A stretch of DNA of 5,788 nt from NCBI GenBank assembly GCA_945787625.1, contig CALZJL010000084.1, positions 1-5,788 on the forward strand, read 5' to 3'. A program made the translations under genes and the position numbers. Shown here piece after piece: positions 1 through 5,315 of the stretch. This DNA is from an uncultured Prevotellaceae bacterium. GTDB taxonomy: Bacteria > Bacteroidota > Bacteroidia > Bacteroidales > Bacteroidaceae. Under the pieces are notes generated by a model. That model did not search any database. It saw only the letters and a list, made by a program, of their open reading frames with translations, and had not been told where the DNA came from. Position 1 is the first letter of the stretch; each line of letters opens with the position of its first letter.

Positions 1-1
1 C

Positions 2-148
2 GACGGCACACTCCCCTCCACCATAGCCGCCGACTTCGAGCAAGTACGAGGCGATTTTGAAAGCAACCCCTTCGTCAGCGCCGTCACAGCACACATAGCC
101 ACCAAGACCGCACTCGGAGAAAAATGGAAGAGGTTGTTAAAGTTATGA
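2..148 (+). CDS. 3' end of an unrecognised gene (C-terminal 48 residues)
   Basis: The frame starting at base 2 is open from the window edge to a TGA at 146-148 and gives 48 residues, beginning DGTLPSTIAADFEQ and ending EKWKRLLKL. Codon use (GCC, ACC, CTC, ATA for Ile) matches the complete genes downstream, which supports it as genuine coding sequence. I do not recognise the family from this tail, and no motif or membrane segment is visible. The last five codons and the stop (131-148) read like the GGTT-rich repeat that follows, so the C-terminus RLLKL may have been supplied or altered by the repeat array. Any functional link with the agmatine genes downstream is unknown. Confidence 0.7.
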   Translation, partial: DGTLPSTIAADFEQVRGDFESNPFVSAVTAHIATKTALGEKWKRLLKL

Positions 149-208
149 GGTTGTAAGTAAGGTTATAAGGTCGCTTCGCTTGTAAGGTTTTGAGGTTTTA
201 AGGTTTTA
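146..208 (+). repeat. G-rich arm of intergenic repeat element 1 (GGTTTTAA-type 8-bp units)
   Basis: GGTT cores occur at 149, 161, 186, 194 and 202, the last three in perfect 8-bp phase, joined by TTAA, TTGA or TATAA-like linkers. The array begins at the stop codon of the upstream gene (TGAGGTTGTAAG). It is interrupted around 169-182 by a non-repeat patch, GGTCGCTTCGCTTG. Bases 183-208 are the exact reverse complement of 337-362. The units are the reverse complement of the AACC units that fill the second half of this gap. An 8-bp period does not fit codons, and the sequence is clearly AT-richer than the genes. Confidence 0.85.
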
Positions 209-362
209 TACCTTTGACCTCAAAAACCAAACAAGAAGACTAAGAACCGAGTGGAAAGCCATAGACCTCACAAAAATAACCTTAAAACCTTATAACCTTA
301 TAACCTTATAACCTTATAACCTCACAAAAATAACCTTAAAACCTTAAAACCTCAAAACCTTA
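183..362. repeat. Perfect 26-bp inverted repeat within intergenic element 1
   Basis: Bases 183-208 (TAAGGTTTTGAGGTTTTA... ) and 337-362 (TAAAACCTTAAAACCTCAAA...) are exact reverse complements over 26 bp, separated by 128 nt. The match includes the order of the variant units (one TCAA among TTAA), so it is more specific than a chance pairing of any two units. The pairing could form a cruciform in DNA or a long stem in a read-through transcript. The stem has only six G-C pairs and no following U-tract, so it is not a standard intrinsic terminator. Confidence 0.8.
189..216 (+). promoter_or_regulatory. Possible Bacteroidetes-type promoter for aguA
   Basis: TACCTTTG at 209-216 is a full match to the Bacteroidetes -7 consensus TAnnTTTG. 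A TTTG at 189-192 could serve as the -33 element, although the 16-nt spacer is shorter than the usual 19 or so. The surrounding 202-219 (GGTTTTATACCTTTGACC) is conserved at 14 of 18 positions at the same place in the second element (1456-1473), just ahead of aguB. If used, transcription would start near 222 and aguA would have a leader of about 220 nt made largely of repeat units. This is a motif match only. Confidence 0.4.
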
Positions 363-435
363 TAACCTTAAAACCTAAAAAATAACCTCAAAACCTCAAA
401 ACCTTAAAACCTTAAAACCTTATAACCTTATAACC
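265..435 (+). repeat. C-rich telomere-like array of element 1: 19 AACC units in three blocks
   Basis: AACC cores lie at 278, 286, 294, 302, 310 and 318; then 332, 340, 348, 356, 364 and 372; then 384, 392, 400, 408, 416, 424 and 432. Each block keeps an exact 8-bp period (AACCTTAT, AACCTTAA or AACCTCAA). The blocks are separated by a CCTCACAAAAAT-like or CCTAAAAAAT linker. A higher-order repeat of about 54 bp is visible: ACCTCACAAAAATAACCTTA at 265 recurs at 319. The array ends about ten bases before the aguA start codon and would make up most of its leader. Bases 350-370 recur exactly at 1568-1588 in the second element. Confidence 0.92.
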
Positions 436-445
436 TAAAAAAACA

Positions 446-1423
446 ATGCCCTACCGATTACCTGCAGAATGGGAGCCCCAGGAAGCCATACAGCTCACAT
501 GGCCCCACAACGGGACAGACTGGAAGCCCGTCATACAAGAAGTCACCGAGTGCTACATCGACATAGCACGCGAGATCTCCAAGCGCGAGAAACTCTGGAT
601 CGTCACCCCCGAGCCCCAAAAAGTAGAACGCCTTCTCCGCAACCACCTCGACCAGCACAGTCTCGCCCGCATCACATACTACCGCATACCCACCAACGAC
701 ACCTGGGCACGCGACCACGCCTTCATAACCCTCCTCCCCACCGACACCACCACCCCACAACCCCGCCATCTCCTCGACTTCCGCTTCAACGCCTGGGGAG
801 GCAAATTTGAAGCCACCCTCGACAACGACATCAACCGCCAGCTCCACGCCGTCCACCCCACACTCTCAAACGACACCTACGAAGACCACCTCGACTTCGA
901 GCTCGAAGGCGGCAGCATCGAAAGCGACGGTCAAGGCACCATACTCACCACCGCCCAATGCAACCTCAACCCCAACCGCCGCCACGCCACCGACGACGTA
1001 GAGACAGAACTCAAGCGCCGCCTCCACGCCCAGCGCATACTCTGGCTGCACCACGGCGGTCTCGAGCAAGACGACACCGACGCCCACATCGACACCCTCG
1101 CCCGTCTCTGCCCCAACGACACCATAATATACAGCGAAGGCTTCCCCTCCATGCACACCGAGCTCCAAGCCATGCGCACCCCCCAAGGCCGCCCCTACCA
1201 CTTAGTCAGCGTCCCCAAGTACTACGCCAACTTCCTCATCATCAACCGAGCCGTCCTCGTCCCCACCTACGCCGTCCCCGACGACGACCAGCGAGCCCTC
1301 CAAGCCATCAGCACCGTCTTCCCCGACCGCGAAATCATAGGAATAGACTGCCGCATACTACTCACACAGAAAGGCAGCCTACACTGCTGCACGATGCAGT
1401 ATCCGAGTGAGGTTATTTTGTGA
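446..1423 (+). CDS. aguA: Agmatine deiminase (agmatine iminohydrolase)
   Basis: Cytoplasmic hydrolase of the Porphyromonas-type peptidyl-arginine deiminase fold family (PAD_porph). It is expected to convert agmatine and water to N-carbamoylputrescine and ammonia. Visible family motifs in order are: WPH at 19-21; NDTWARDHA at 84-92 with D90; NAWGGK at 115-120; ELEGGSIESDGQGT at 152-165; DAHID at 212-216 with H214; and GSLHCCTMQYP near the end, where C314 aligns with the catalytic cysteine of the family HC motif. The 325 residues are slightly short for the family but the domain is complete. There is no signal peptide, which argues against a secreted peptidylarginine deiminase. The neighbouring aguB supports the agmatine role. 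The ATG at 446 follows an A-rich stretch with no Shine-Dalgarno and leads straight into the conserved N-terminus (LPAEWEPQEA). The last codons (EVIL plus stop) are written in repeat-array sequence. Confidence 0.93.
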   Translation: MPYRLPAEWEPQEAIQLTWPHNGTDWKPVIQEVTECYIDIAREISKREKLWIVTPEPQKVERLLRNHLDQHSLARITYYRIPTNDTWARDHAFITLLPTDTTTPQPRHLLDFRFNAWGGKFEATLDNDINRQLHAVHPTLSNDTYEDHLDFELEGGSIESDGQGTILTTAQCNLNPNRRHATDDVETELKRRLHAQRILWLHHGGLEQDDTDAHIDTLARLCPNDTIIYSEGFPSMHTELQAMRTPQGRPYHLVSVPKYYANFLIINRAVLVPTYAVPDDDQRALQAISTVFPDREIIGIDCRILLTQKGSLHCCTMQYPSEVIL

Positions 1424-1462
1424 GGTTTTAAGGTTTTAAGGTTGTGAGGTTGTAAGGTTGTA
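1409..1462 (+). repeat. G-rich arm of intergenic repeat element 2, overlapping the end of aguA
   Basis: GGTT cores sit at 1424, 1432, 1440, 1448 and 1456 in exact 8-bp phase. One more lies at 1411, inside aguA, offset by 13 bp. The segment GAGGTTATTTTGTGAGGTT is close to the reverse complement of the AACCTCACAAAAATAACC linker found in element 1, so the array really begins inside the gene. It therefore supplies the last four codons (E322-L325) and the TGA stop. The arm is inverted relative to the AACC array at 1520-1593. Bases 1421-1435 are exactly complementary to 1532-1546. Confidence 0.85.
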
Positions 1463-1470
1463 TATCTTTA
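1442..1470 (+). promoter_or_regulatory. Possible promoter for aguB at the conserved arm junction
   Basis: TATCTTTA at 1463-1470 matches five of the six fixed positions of the Bacteroidetes -7 box TAnnTTTG. A TTG lies 18 nt upstream at 1442-1444. It sits within GGTTGTATATCTTTAGCC (1456-1473), which is 14/18 identical to 202-219 in the first element. The conserved position between the G-rich arm and the spacer suggests function, but conservation could also come from duplication of the whole element. If it is not a promoter, aguB would be transcribed with aguA. Confidence 0.3.
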
Positions 1471-1471
1471 G

Positions 1472-1493
1472 CCATTAAACAACCATTAAACAA
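1472..1493 (+). repeat. Two tandem copies of CCATTAAACAA in the spacer of element 2
   Basis: CCATTAAACAA occurs at 1472-1482 and again, immediately adjacent and identical, at 1483-1493. It lies just downstream of the putative aguB -7 box and is not related to the 8-bp AACC units. Two 11-bp copies, one helical turn apart, could be a protein-binding site or a simple slippage product. No other copy was seen in the window. Confidence 0.6.
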
Positions 1494-1519
1494 ACCTTAA
1501 ATGGACATTAAAAAACTTA

Positions 1520-1593
1520 AACCTCACTAATAACCTTAAAACCTCAAAAAATAACCTCAAAAAATAACCTCAAAACCTTATAACCTTATAACC
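1520..1593 (+). repeat. C-rich telomere-like array of element 2 ahead of aguB
   Basis: AACC cores occur at 1520, 1532, 1540, 1553, 1566, 1574, 1582 and 1590, with an outlying core at 1493. The last four are in 8-bp phase. Between them are two exact tandem copies of a 13-bp variant, AACCTCAAAAAAT, at 1540-1552 and 1553-1565. Bases 1568-1588 are identical to 350-370 in element 1. The array stops about nine bases (all A) before the aguB start codon, as in the aguA leader. It is shorter and less regular than its counterpart in element 1. Confidence 0.9.
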
Positions 1594-1602
1594 TTAAAAA
1601 AA

Positions 1603-2478
1603 ATGAAACTCGGAATCATCCAACAAAGCTGCGGCCCCGACATTGCCGCCAACAAAGAGAAGCTCGCCGCCAACATACGCCGTGCCGCCCAGCAAGGCGC
1701 AGAGCTCGTTGTCCTGCAAGAGCTCCACAACACCCCCTACTTCTGCCAGACTGAAAACACAGACCACTTCGACCTCGCCGAGCCAATCCCCGGTCCCAGC
1801 ACCGCCTACTACGGAGCCCTCGCCGCCGAGCTCAACATAGTCCTCGTCACCTCCCTCTTCGAACGCCGCGCCCCCGGCCTCTACCACAACACCGCCGTCG
1901 TCCTCGACAAAGACGGCAGCATCGCAGGCACCTACCGCAAGATGCACATACCCGACGACCCCGCATACTACGAGAAATTCTACTTCACCCCCGGCGACAC
2001 AGGCTTCACCCCCATCGACACCAGCCTCGGCCGCCTCGGCGTCCAAGTATGCTGGGACCAATGGTACCCCGAAGGCGCCCGCCTCATGGCCCTCGCAGGA
2101 GCCCAGCTCCTCATCTACCCCACCGCCATCGGCTACGAAAGCAGCGACACCCCCGAAGAACAAGAACGCCAGCGCGAAGCCTGGACCACCGTCCAGCGCG
2201 GCCACGCCGTAGCCAACGGCCTGCACCTCATCGCCGTCAACCGCACCGGCCACGAACCCGACCCCTCAGGCCAGACCCAAGGCATACAGTTCTGGGGCAG
2301 CTCATTCGTAGCAGGTCCCCAAGGCGAAATCCTCTACCGCGCCCCCAAAGACCAAGAAGTCGTCCAAGTCATCGACATCGACATGACCCGCAGCGAGCAA
2401 GTACGCCGATGGTGGCCCTTCCTGCGCGACCGCCGCATCGAAAACTACACCGACCTGACAAAACGATACCGCGACTGA
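1603..2478 (+). CDS. aguB: N-carbamoylputrescine amidase
   Basis: Cytoplasmic carbon-nitrogen hydrolase (nitrilase superfamily) that hydrolyses N-carbamoylputrescine to putrescine, CO2 and ammonia, the step after agmatine deiminase. The Glu-Lys-Cys catalytic triad is visible: E40 in VVLQELHNTPYF, K113 in YRKMHIPDD, and C150 in VQVCWDQWYPE. The motifs HIPDDPAYYEKFYFTPGDTGF, WDQWYPEGAR and the C-terminal RRWWPFLRDRR are typical of this subfamily rather than of beta-ureidopropionase or generic nitrilases. The 291 residues are the normal length. The start at 1603 gives the expected MKLGIIQQ first strand and lies directly after the A-rich end of the repeat array, with no Shine-Dalgarno. It lies 179 bp downstream of aguA with the repeat element between. 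The gene order and both active sites support a working agmatine-to-putrescine route. Confidence 0.95.
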   Translation: MKLGIIQQSCGPDIAANKEKLAANIRRAAQQGAELVVLQELHNTPYFCQTENTDHFDLAEPIPGPSTAYYGALAAELNIVLVTSLFERRAPGLYHNTAVVLDKDGSIAGTYRKMHIPDDPAYYEKFYFTPGDTGFTPIDTSLGRLGVQVCWDQWYPEGARLMALAGAQLLIYPTAIGYESSDTPEEQERQREAWTTVQRGHAVANGLHLIAVNRTGHEPDPSGQTQGIQFWGSSFVAGPQGEILYRAPKDQEVVQVIDIDMTRSEQVRRWWPFLRDRRIENYTDLTKRYRD

Positions 2479-2486
2479 CCCCACCA

Positions 2487-2523
2487 TCAGCCAAAAAGTC
2501 ACGAAACACGACATTTTGGCTGA
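2487..2523. repeat. 10-bp inverted repeat between aguB and clpB
   Basis: TCAGCCAAAA at 2487-2496 and TTTTGGCTGA at 2514-2523 are perfect reverse complements around a 17-nt loop. GTC at 2498-2500 and GAC at 2510-2512 could extend the stem beyond one A-A mismatch. It starts nine bases after the aguB stop codon. No U-run follows on either strand, so it is not a textbook intrinsic terminator. It could end the aguB transcript by another mechanism or be an operator upstream of clpB. It does not resemble CIRCE (TTAGCACTC-N9-GAGTGCTAA). It is unrelated to the AACC repeats. Confidence 0.6.
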
Positions 2524-2586
2524 AAATCAAACATTTGCACACCCCTTGCAGCATAGTCAGCGAAAACACAAAAAAAACACAAGACT

Positions 2587-4659
2587 ATGCAGAACAACAA
2601 CCACACCCCCCAGCAGGCCGAAGGCAAAGCCCTCGACCGCTTCGCCCGAAACCTCGTCGACGACGCCAAGCGCGGCAAGCTCGACCCCGTCATCGGGCGC
2701 GACGAAGAAATACGCCGCGTGCTCCAGATTCTCAGTCGCCGCACCAAGAACAACCCCATCCTCATCGGCGAACCCGGCACCGGCAAGACCGCCATCGTCG
2801 AAGGCCTCGCCCACCGCATACTACGCGGCGACGTGCCCGAAAACCTCAAAGGCAAACAACTCTACTCCCTCGACATGGGAGCCCTCATCGCCGGCGCCAA
2901 ATACCAAGGCGAATTTGAAGAGCGCCTCAAAGGCGTCATCAACGAAGTCACCCAGTCCGAAGGCGACATCATACTCTTCATCGACGAGATCCACACCCTC
3001 GTAGGCGCAGGTCAAAGCCAAGGAGCCATGGACGCCGCCAACATACTCAAGCCAGCCCTCGCACGCGGCGAGCTGCGCTCCATCGGCGCCACCACCCTCA
3101 ACGAGTACCAGAAATACTTCGAGAAAGACAAAGCCCTCGAACGCCGTTTCCAGACCGTCATCGTCGACGAGCCCGACGTACAAAGCAGCATCTCCATACT
3201 CCGCGGCCTCAAAGAACGCTACGAGCAGCACCACCACGTACGCATACAAGACGACGCCATCATCTCAGCCGTCACCCTCTCGCACCGCTACATCACCGAC
3301 CGCTTCCTCCCCGACAAAGCCATCGACCTCATGGACGAAGCCGCCGCCCACCTCCGCATGGAGCGCGACTCCGTCCCCGAAGAACTCGACGAGCTCATAC
3401 GCCGCGAGAAGCAACTCGAAATCGAGCGCGAAGCCATCAAGCGCGAGAACGACAAGCCCAAGCTCGCCGCCATCGAGCAAGAGATCAGCCACATACAGCA
3501 AGAGCTCGCCACCATGAAGCAACAATGGGAATCCGAGAAAGCCCAAGCCGAAAAGATTCAAAACATCAAGACCCGCCAGCAGACCCTACGCGACGAATCC
3601 GAACGCCGCGAGCGCGAAGGCGACTACGCCCGCGTAGCCGAGATACGCTACAGCGAACTCCCCCGCCTTGAGCAAGAACTCAAAGACATGGACAGCGCCA
3701 TCTCCAGCGACTCACGCCTCCTGCGCGAAGAAGTCACCCCCCAAGACATCGCCGACATCGTCTCACGCTGGACCGGCATACCCGTAAGCCGTATGCAGCA
3801 AAGCGAGCGCGACAAGCTCCTCAACCTCGAAACCGAGCTCCACCACCGCGTCGTAGGCCAAGACCAAGCCATCGCCGCCGTTTCCGACGCCATACGCCGC
3901 TCCCGCGCCGGCCTCCAAGACCCCAAGCGCCCCATAGGCTCCTTCATCTTCCTCGGCACCACCGGTGTCGGCAAGACCGAGCTCGCCCGCGCCCTGGCCG
4001 AATACCTCTTCGACGACGAACAAATGATGACCCGCATCGACATGAGCGAATACCAGGAGAAATTCTCCGTCACCCGCCTCATCGGAGCCCCTCCGGGCTA
4101 CGTAGGCTACGACGAAGGCGGCCAGCTCACCGAAGCCGTACGCCGCAAGCCATACAGCGTCGTTCTCTTTGACGAAATCGAGAAAGCCCACCCCGACGTC
4201 TTCAACACCCTCCTCCAAGTCCTCGACGACGGACGTCTCACCGACAGCAAAGGCCGCCTCGTAAACTTCAAGAACACCCTCATCATCATGACCTCCAACT
4301 ACACACGCGAGCAACTCTACCAGACCGTCCGTCCCGAGTTCCTCAACCGCATCGACGAGATCATCACCTTCACCCCCCTCAGTCAGAGCCAGATACACGA
4401 AATCGTCACCCTCCAGCTCGACACCATCAAGAAGCGACTCGCGGAGAACAACATCACCCTCACCATCACCCCCGAAGCCATCGACCTGCTCACACGCGAA
4501 GGCTACGACCCCGCCTTCGGCGCCCGTCCCGTCAAGCGTGCCATACAGCGTCTGCTCCTCAACGACCTGAGCAAGACCATGCTCACAGGCAAGATCGACA
4601 CCACACGCCCCGTCGTCGTCAGCAGCACAGGCCAAGGACTCAGCTTCACAAACCAGTAA
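2587..4659 (+). CDS. clpB: ClpB-type disaggregase ATPase lacking the N-terminal domain
   Basis: Cytoplasmic Hsp100/AAA+ hexameric unfoldase expected to work with DnaK in dissolving protein aggregates. First ATPase domain: Walker A GEPGTGKT 61-68, pore loop KYQGEF 105-110 (Y106), Walker B ILFIDE 129-134, sensor T170, paired arginines R186/R187. The coiled-coil M domain spans about 258-383 with the motif-2 sequence [11 protein letters not shown] (345-355), which separates ClpB from ClpA, ClpC and ClpX. Second domain: RWTGIPVSR 394-402, Walker A GTTGVGKT 457-464, pore loop GYVGYDEGG 504-512, Walker B VVLFDE 525-530, TSN 569-571, sensor 2 GARPVKR 645-651. At 690 residues it is about 170 shorter than the usual 860. 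The Clp_N domain is absent, only about 15 residues precede the linker region, and the segment between TSN and RPEF is ten residues against 30 in E. coli ClpB. No in-frame upstream extension exists, because the gap is only 108 bp and the aguB end lies behind it. An A-rich leader precedes the ATG. Confidence 0.93.
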   Translation: MQNNNHTPQQAEGKALDRFARNLVDDAKRGKLDPVIGRDEEIRRVLQILSRRTKNNPILIGEPGTGKTAIVEGLAHRILRGDVPENLKGKQLYSLDMGALIAGAKYQGEFEERLKGVINEVTQSEGDIILFIDEIHTLVGAGQSQGAMDAANILKPALARGELRSIGATTLNEYQKYFEKDKALERRFQTVIVDEPDVQSSISILRGLKERYEQHHHVRIQDDAIISAVTLSHRYITDRFLPDKAIDLMDEAAAHLRMERDSVPEELDELIRREKQLEIEREAIKRENDKPKLAAIEQEISHIQQELATMKQQWESEKAQAEKIQNIKTRQQTLRDESERREREGDYARVAEIRYSELPRLEQELKDMDSAISSDSRLLREEVTPQDIADIVSRWTGIPVSRMQQSERDKLLNLETELHHRVVGQDQAIAAVSDAIRRSRAGLQDPKRPIGSFIFLGTTGVGKTELARALAEYLFDDEQMMTRIDMSEYQEKFSVTRLIGAPPGYVGYDEGGQLTEAVRRKPYSVVLFDEIEKAHPDVFNTLLQVLDDGRLTDSKGRLVNFKNTLIIMTSNYTREQLYQTVRPEFLNRIDEIITFTPLSQSQIHEIVTLQLDTIKKRLAENNITLTITPEAIDLLTREGYDPAFGARPVKRAIQRLLLNDLSKTMLTGKIDTTRPVVVSSTGQGLSFTNQ

Positions 4660-4678
4660 ACGACACTTTGATACAACC

Positions 4679-5299
4679 ATGGACAACATCCTCAATCCCG
4701 AAACCCTCATCTGGGCTACAGTAAGTATCACAATCGTCGTATACATAGCCTACGTCATCAAGAAAGACTATGAGAAGTACAGATCCTTTCTCAGCGGAAA
4801 CGCCCCCAAGGAACACATCGCAGCAAAAGTGATGCGCAGTATCCTCAAGGAAATCGGCTGTAAGACAAAAGAAGAAAGCGACGGCACGCTCTATGCCCTA
4901 TATAAAGGGGAAACCTTCCAGATGATGTTTCGCAAAACGTACGCCCAGATATGGGACCCCACATGGTCAAGCATCGAAGCAGACGACCCGGAGTTGCCGA
5001 AGATACGCGAAGCAATAAATCGCGCAAACTTCAGCTCCGGCCCCACAGTCGTCATGACACCGCCAGACGAAAAAGGAGTCATAAACCTACACAGCCGGCT
5101 CGACATCATGCTACACCCGGCGTGTCCCGACAACGCAATCTTCGTTCAGGCAGCCCTCGAATCATTCTTCTCCATAAAAGACCGGGTACGAAACAAAATC
5201 CAGGAGATCGACGCCCAGCAGCAAGAAGCCCCCAAGAAGCACCGTCCCATAGGCTTCACCACAGAATCTCAAAACACAGAAAAAACACAAAACACTTAA
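4679..5299 (+). CDS. Membrane-anchored protein with a possible YbjN-like domain
   Basis: The 206-residue product begins with a short polar stretch and one hydrophobic helix at about residues 9-27 (LIWATVSITIVVYIAYVIK), followed by lysines. This suggests an N-terminal anchor with the rest in the cytoplasm. Residues about 46-170 look like a small alpha/beta domain: a helix (VMRSILKEIGC), a beta hairpin (GTLYALYKGETFQMMF), and later strands and a helix (SRLDIMLH, FVQAALESFFSIKDRV). That layout recalls the YbjN/type III chaperone-like fold, but the assignment is from appearance only. The C-terminal 25 or so residues are polar and probably disordered (ends TEKTQNT). It starts 19 bp after the clpB stop, so it is probably co-transcribed with clpB, and a role in protein quality control is conceivable but unproven. 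Codon choice is less uniformly C-ending than in clpB. Confidence 0.85.
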   Translation: MDNILNPETLIWATVSITIVVYIAYVIKKDYEKYRSFLSGNAPKEHIAAKVMRSILKEIGCKTKEESDGTLYALYKGETFQMMFRKTYAQIWDPTWSSIEADDPELPKIREAINRANFSSGPTVVMTPPDEKGVINLHSRLDIMLHPACPDNAIFVQAALESFFSIKDRVRNKIQEIDAQQQEAPKKHRPIGFTTESQNTEKTQNT

Positions 5300-5311
5300 A
5301 AGCACTTAAAA
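5293..5311 (+). repeat. Short direct repeat CACTTAAAA across the stop codon and the next leader
   Basis: CACTTAAAA at 5293-5301 spans the TAA stop of the preceding gene and recurs at 5303-5311, five bases before the lipoprotein start codon. The region 5275-5315 is almost entirely A and C, in keeping with A-rich translation initiation regions in Bacteroidetes. It may be simple slippage, and its function is unknown. Confidence 0.4.
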
Positions 5312-5315
5312 ACCA

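Noticed and set aside
183..208. Intrinsic terminator of the upstream gene formed by the G-rich arm
   Set aside because: Its partner is 128 nt away, the stem is AT-rich, and no U-tract follows the distal arm.
265..435. CRISPR array
   Set aside because: The units are 8 bp and contiguous, with no unique spacers of uniform size and no cas genes.
265..435. A true telomere or the end of a linear replicon
   Set aside because: The array is internal, flanked by genes on both sides and present twice. The resemblance to CCCTAA-type repeats is only superficial.
446..1423. Secreted peptidylarginine deiminase (virulence-type PAD) instead of agmatine deiminase
   Set aside because: There is no signal peptide or C-terminal sorting domain, the length fits the free agmatine enzyme, and aguB is adjacent.
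1594..2253. A 219-residue minus-strand open frame over aguB
   Set aside because: It is the antisense shadow of a gene with an intact catalytic triad. The lack of stops follows from the rarity of TTA, CTA and TCA codons in aguB.
2515..2560. Promoter for clpB using TTTG at 2515-2518 or 2534-2537
   Set aside because: The nearest -7-like sequences (AACATTTG at 2530, TAGTCAGC at 2554) are poor matches or wrongly spaced, so no promoter is called.
2049..2918. A 289-residue plus-strand open frame bridging aguB and clpB
   Set aside because: It is an alternate frame of two real genes, extremely rich in Arg, Pro and His, with no domain features.
3763..4746. A 327-residue open frame on the minus strand across the 3' half of clpB
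   Set aside because: It lies opposite strongly conserved ClpB motifs, its composition is rich in Val, Gly, Glu and Ala as expected from reading C-ending codons backwards, and it has no recognisable domain.
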